A stretch of 5,444 nt of DNA, taken from the NCBI GenBank assembly GCA_015522765.1, contig WALR01000106.1, positions 1-5,444 of the forward strand, in the 5' to 3' direction. Shown piece by piece: positions 5,116 through 5,444 of the stretch. Each line of letters opens with the position of its first letter. Position 1 is the first letter of the stretch. The notes below the pieces were generated by a model. The model made no database searches and was not told where the DNA came from. It saw only the letters and a list, made by a program, of their open reading frames with translations. Made by a program: the position numbers and the translations under genes. Source of the DNA: Candidatus Woesearchaeota archaeon (GTDB taxonomy: Archaea > Nanobdellota > Nanobdellia > Woesearchaeales > WALR01).

Positions 5116-5444
5116 TTAATCCCTGGCTAATTTTTCCTCGAGTTTTTTTATTATCTCGAGGTTTCTTTTTAGCTTCTCATTTGCAATATTAACAATTAAG
5201 CGCAGGGAATCCTCCGGGAGGAGGAGTCTGCCTTCCATTGCCACGGGCAGCTCTATTTTGTCGGTGTTCACTATCTCAACGAAGAATCTCGAAGACAAAT
5301 GATTGGAAGAGATTATTCCCGAGTGCTTAAGGCCAGCATCATGCGCCTTTCTCAGGATGTCCTCTGCATATTCTATTGTTTCTGCGGAGAGATGGATGAT
5401 AAGCCCCTCATAAATAAACCAGCTCTCCTCACTGGGCGGGCTTA
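5116..5444 (-). CDS. taw3: Wybutosine-synthesising protein Taw3/TYW3, C-terminal part (5' end beyond window)
   Basis: The reverse frame is open from the window edge to TAA (complement of 5116-5118), giving about 108 C-terminal residues. The fragment has the landmarks of Taw3 (TYW3 family), the SAM-dependent methyltransferase that acts after Taw1 and Taw2 on the tricyclic base at position 37 of tRNA-Phe. These are a WF..EGLIIHL strand, AEDILRKAHDAGLKHSGII with the conserved S-G-I, FFVEIVNTDKIELPV, and GRLLLPEDSLRLIVNIANEKL followed by a charged helix (RNLEIIKKLEEKL). The N-terminal half, with the usual SSCSGR region, lies outside the window. A TTG at 5298 could be mistaken for a start, but the frame and the homology continue upstream of it. 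The gene is convergent with the surface-protein gene, with 19 bp between their stops. Confidence 0.82.
   Translation of the reverse strand, partial: SPPSEESWFIYEGLIIHLSAETIEYAEDILRKAHDAGLKHSGIISSNHLSSRFFVEIVNTDKIELPVAMEGRLLLPEDSLRLIVNIANEKLKRNLEIIKKLEEKLARD
5131..5149 (+). terminator. Oligo-T tracts, possible terminator of the surface-protein gene
   Basis: TTTTT (5131-5135) and a run of seven T (5143-5149) lie 35-53 bp after the stop of the surface gene on its own strand. Archaeal RNA polymerase stops at such oligo-T tracts. They fall inside the convergent taw3 coding region, where they are read as Lys codons (AAA) near its C terminus, so they may owe their presence to coding only. Confidence 0.4.

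Noticed and set aside
5136..5161. Inverted repeat CCTCGAG/CTCGAGG with a T-rich 12-nt loop, as a terminator hairpin
   Set aside because: It arises from two Leu-Glu codon pairs (CTC GAG) in the charged C-terminal helix of Taw3, and the T-run lies in the loop rather than after the stem. The repeat is real but is explained by coding.
5116..5298. A self-contained 60-residue reverse-strand gene starting at the TTG at 5298
   Set aside because: The frame stays open to the window edge and the upstream residues (AEDILRKAHDAGLKHSGII) continue the Taw3 match, so this is the end of a longer gene.
1..5444. CRISPR array, insertion sequence, tRNA/rRNA or riboswitch
   Set aside because: No regularly spaced repeats, terminal inverted repeats with a transposase, tRNA cloverleaf or recognisable aptamer was seen; almost all the sequence is coding.

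Overview
The window looks archaeal. Candidate starts of two genes sit about 25-30 nt downstream of BRE/TATA-like boxes with no Shine-Dalgarno, which is the leaderless archaeal pattern. The right edge carries the C-terminal part of a Taw3/TYW3-type wybutosine enzyme, found in archaea and eukaryotes. The main gene encodes a secreted, sequon-rich surface protein with a C-terminal membrane anchor. Arg is mostly AGG/AGA and Ile mostly ATA. The domain mix of the large protein resembles surface proteins I remember from DPANN archaea (Woesearchaeota/Pacearchaeota-like), but that placement is inference.

Layout: (1) 1-81 (+), the last 26 codons of an unidentified gene ending in a hydrophobic segment. 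(2) 145-342 (+), tatA. (3) 405-1082 (+), tatC. (4) 1083-1226, a 144-bp upstream region with two candidate promoters, a small inverted repeat and a good ribosome binding site. (5) 1227-5096 (+), a 1289-residue secreted, C-terminally anchored multidomain surface protein. (6) 5116-5444 (-), taw3, convergent with the surface gene and cut by the window edge.

TatA and TatC together could form a minimal Tat translocase for folded proteins. The surface protein has an ordinary hydrophobic signal peptide with Lys-Arg rather than Arg-Arg, so it is more likely a Sec client and its adjacency to tatAC need not be functional. Taw3 belongs to tRNA-Phe modification and is unrelated.

The points most worth a second look are: a TatC that lacks the usually conserved glutamate of the F-E-x-P motif in TM4; a roughly 310-bp codon-usage island inside the surface gene that starts exactly at a domain boundary; the almost complete confinement of N-glycosylation sequons to the part before that boundary; and an internal duplication of a two-domain, cysteine-bracketed module. 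I see no CRISPR, mobile element, RNA gene or clear novel defence or biosynthetic system.
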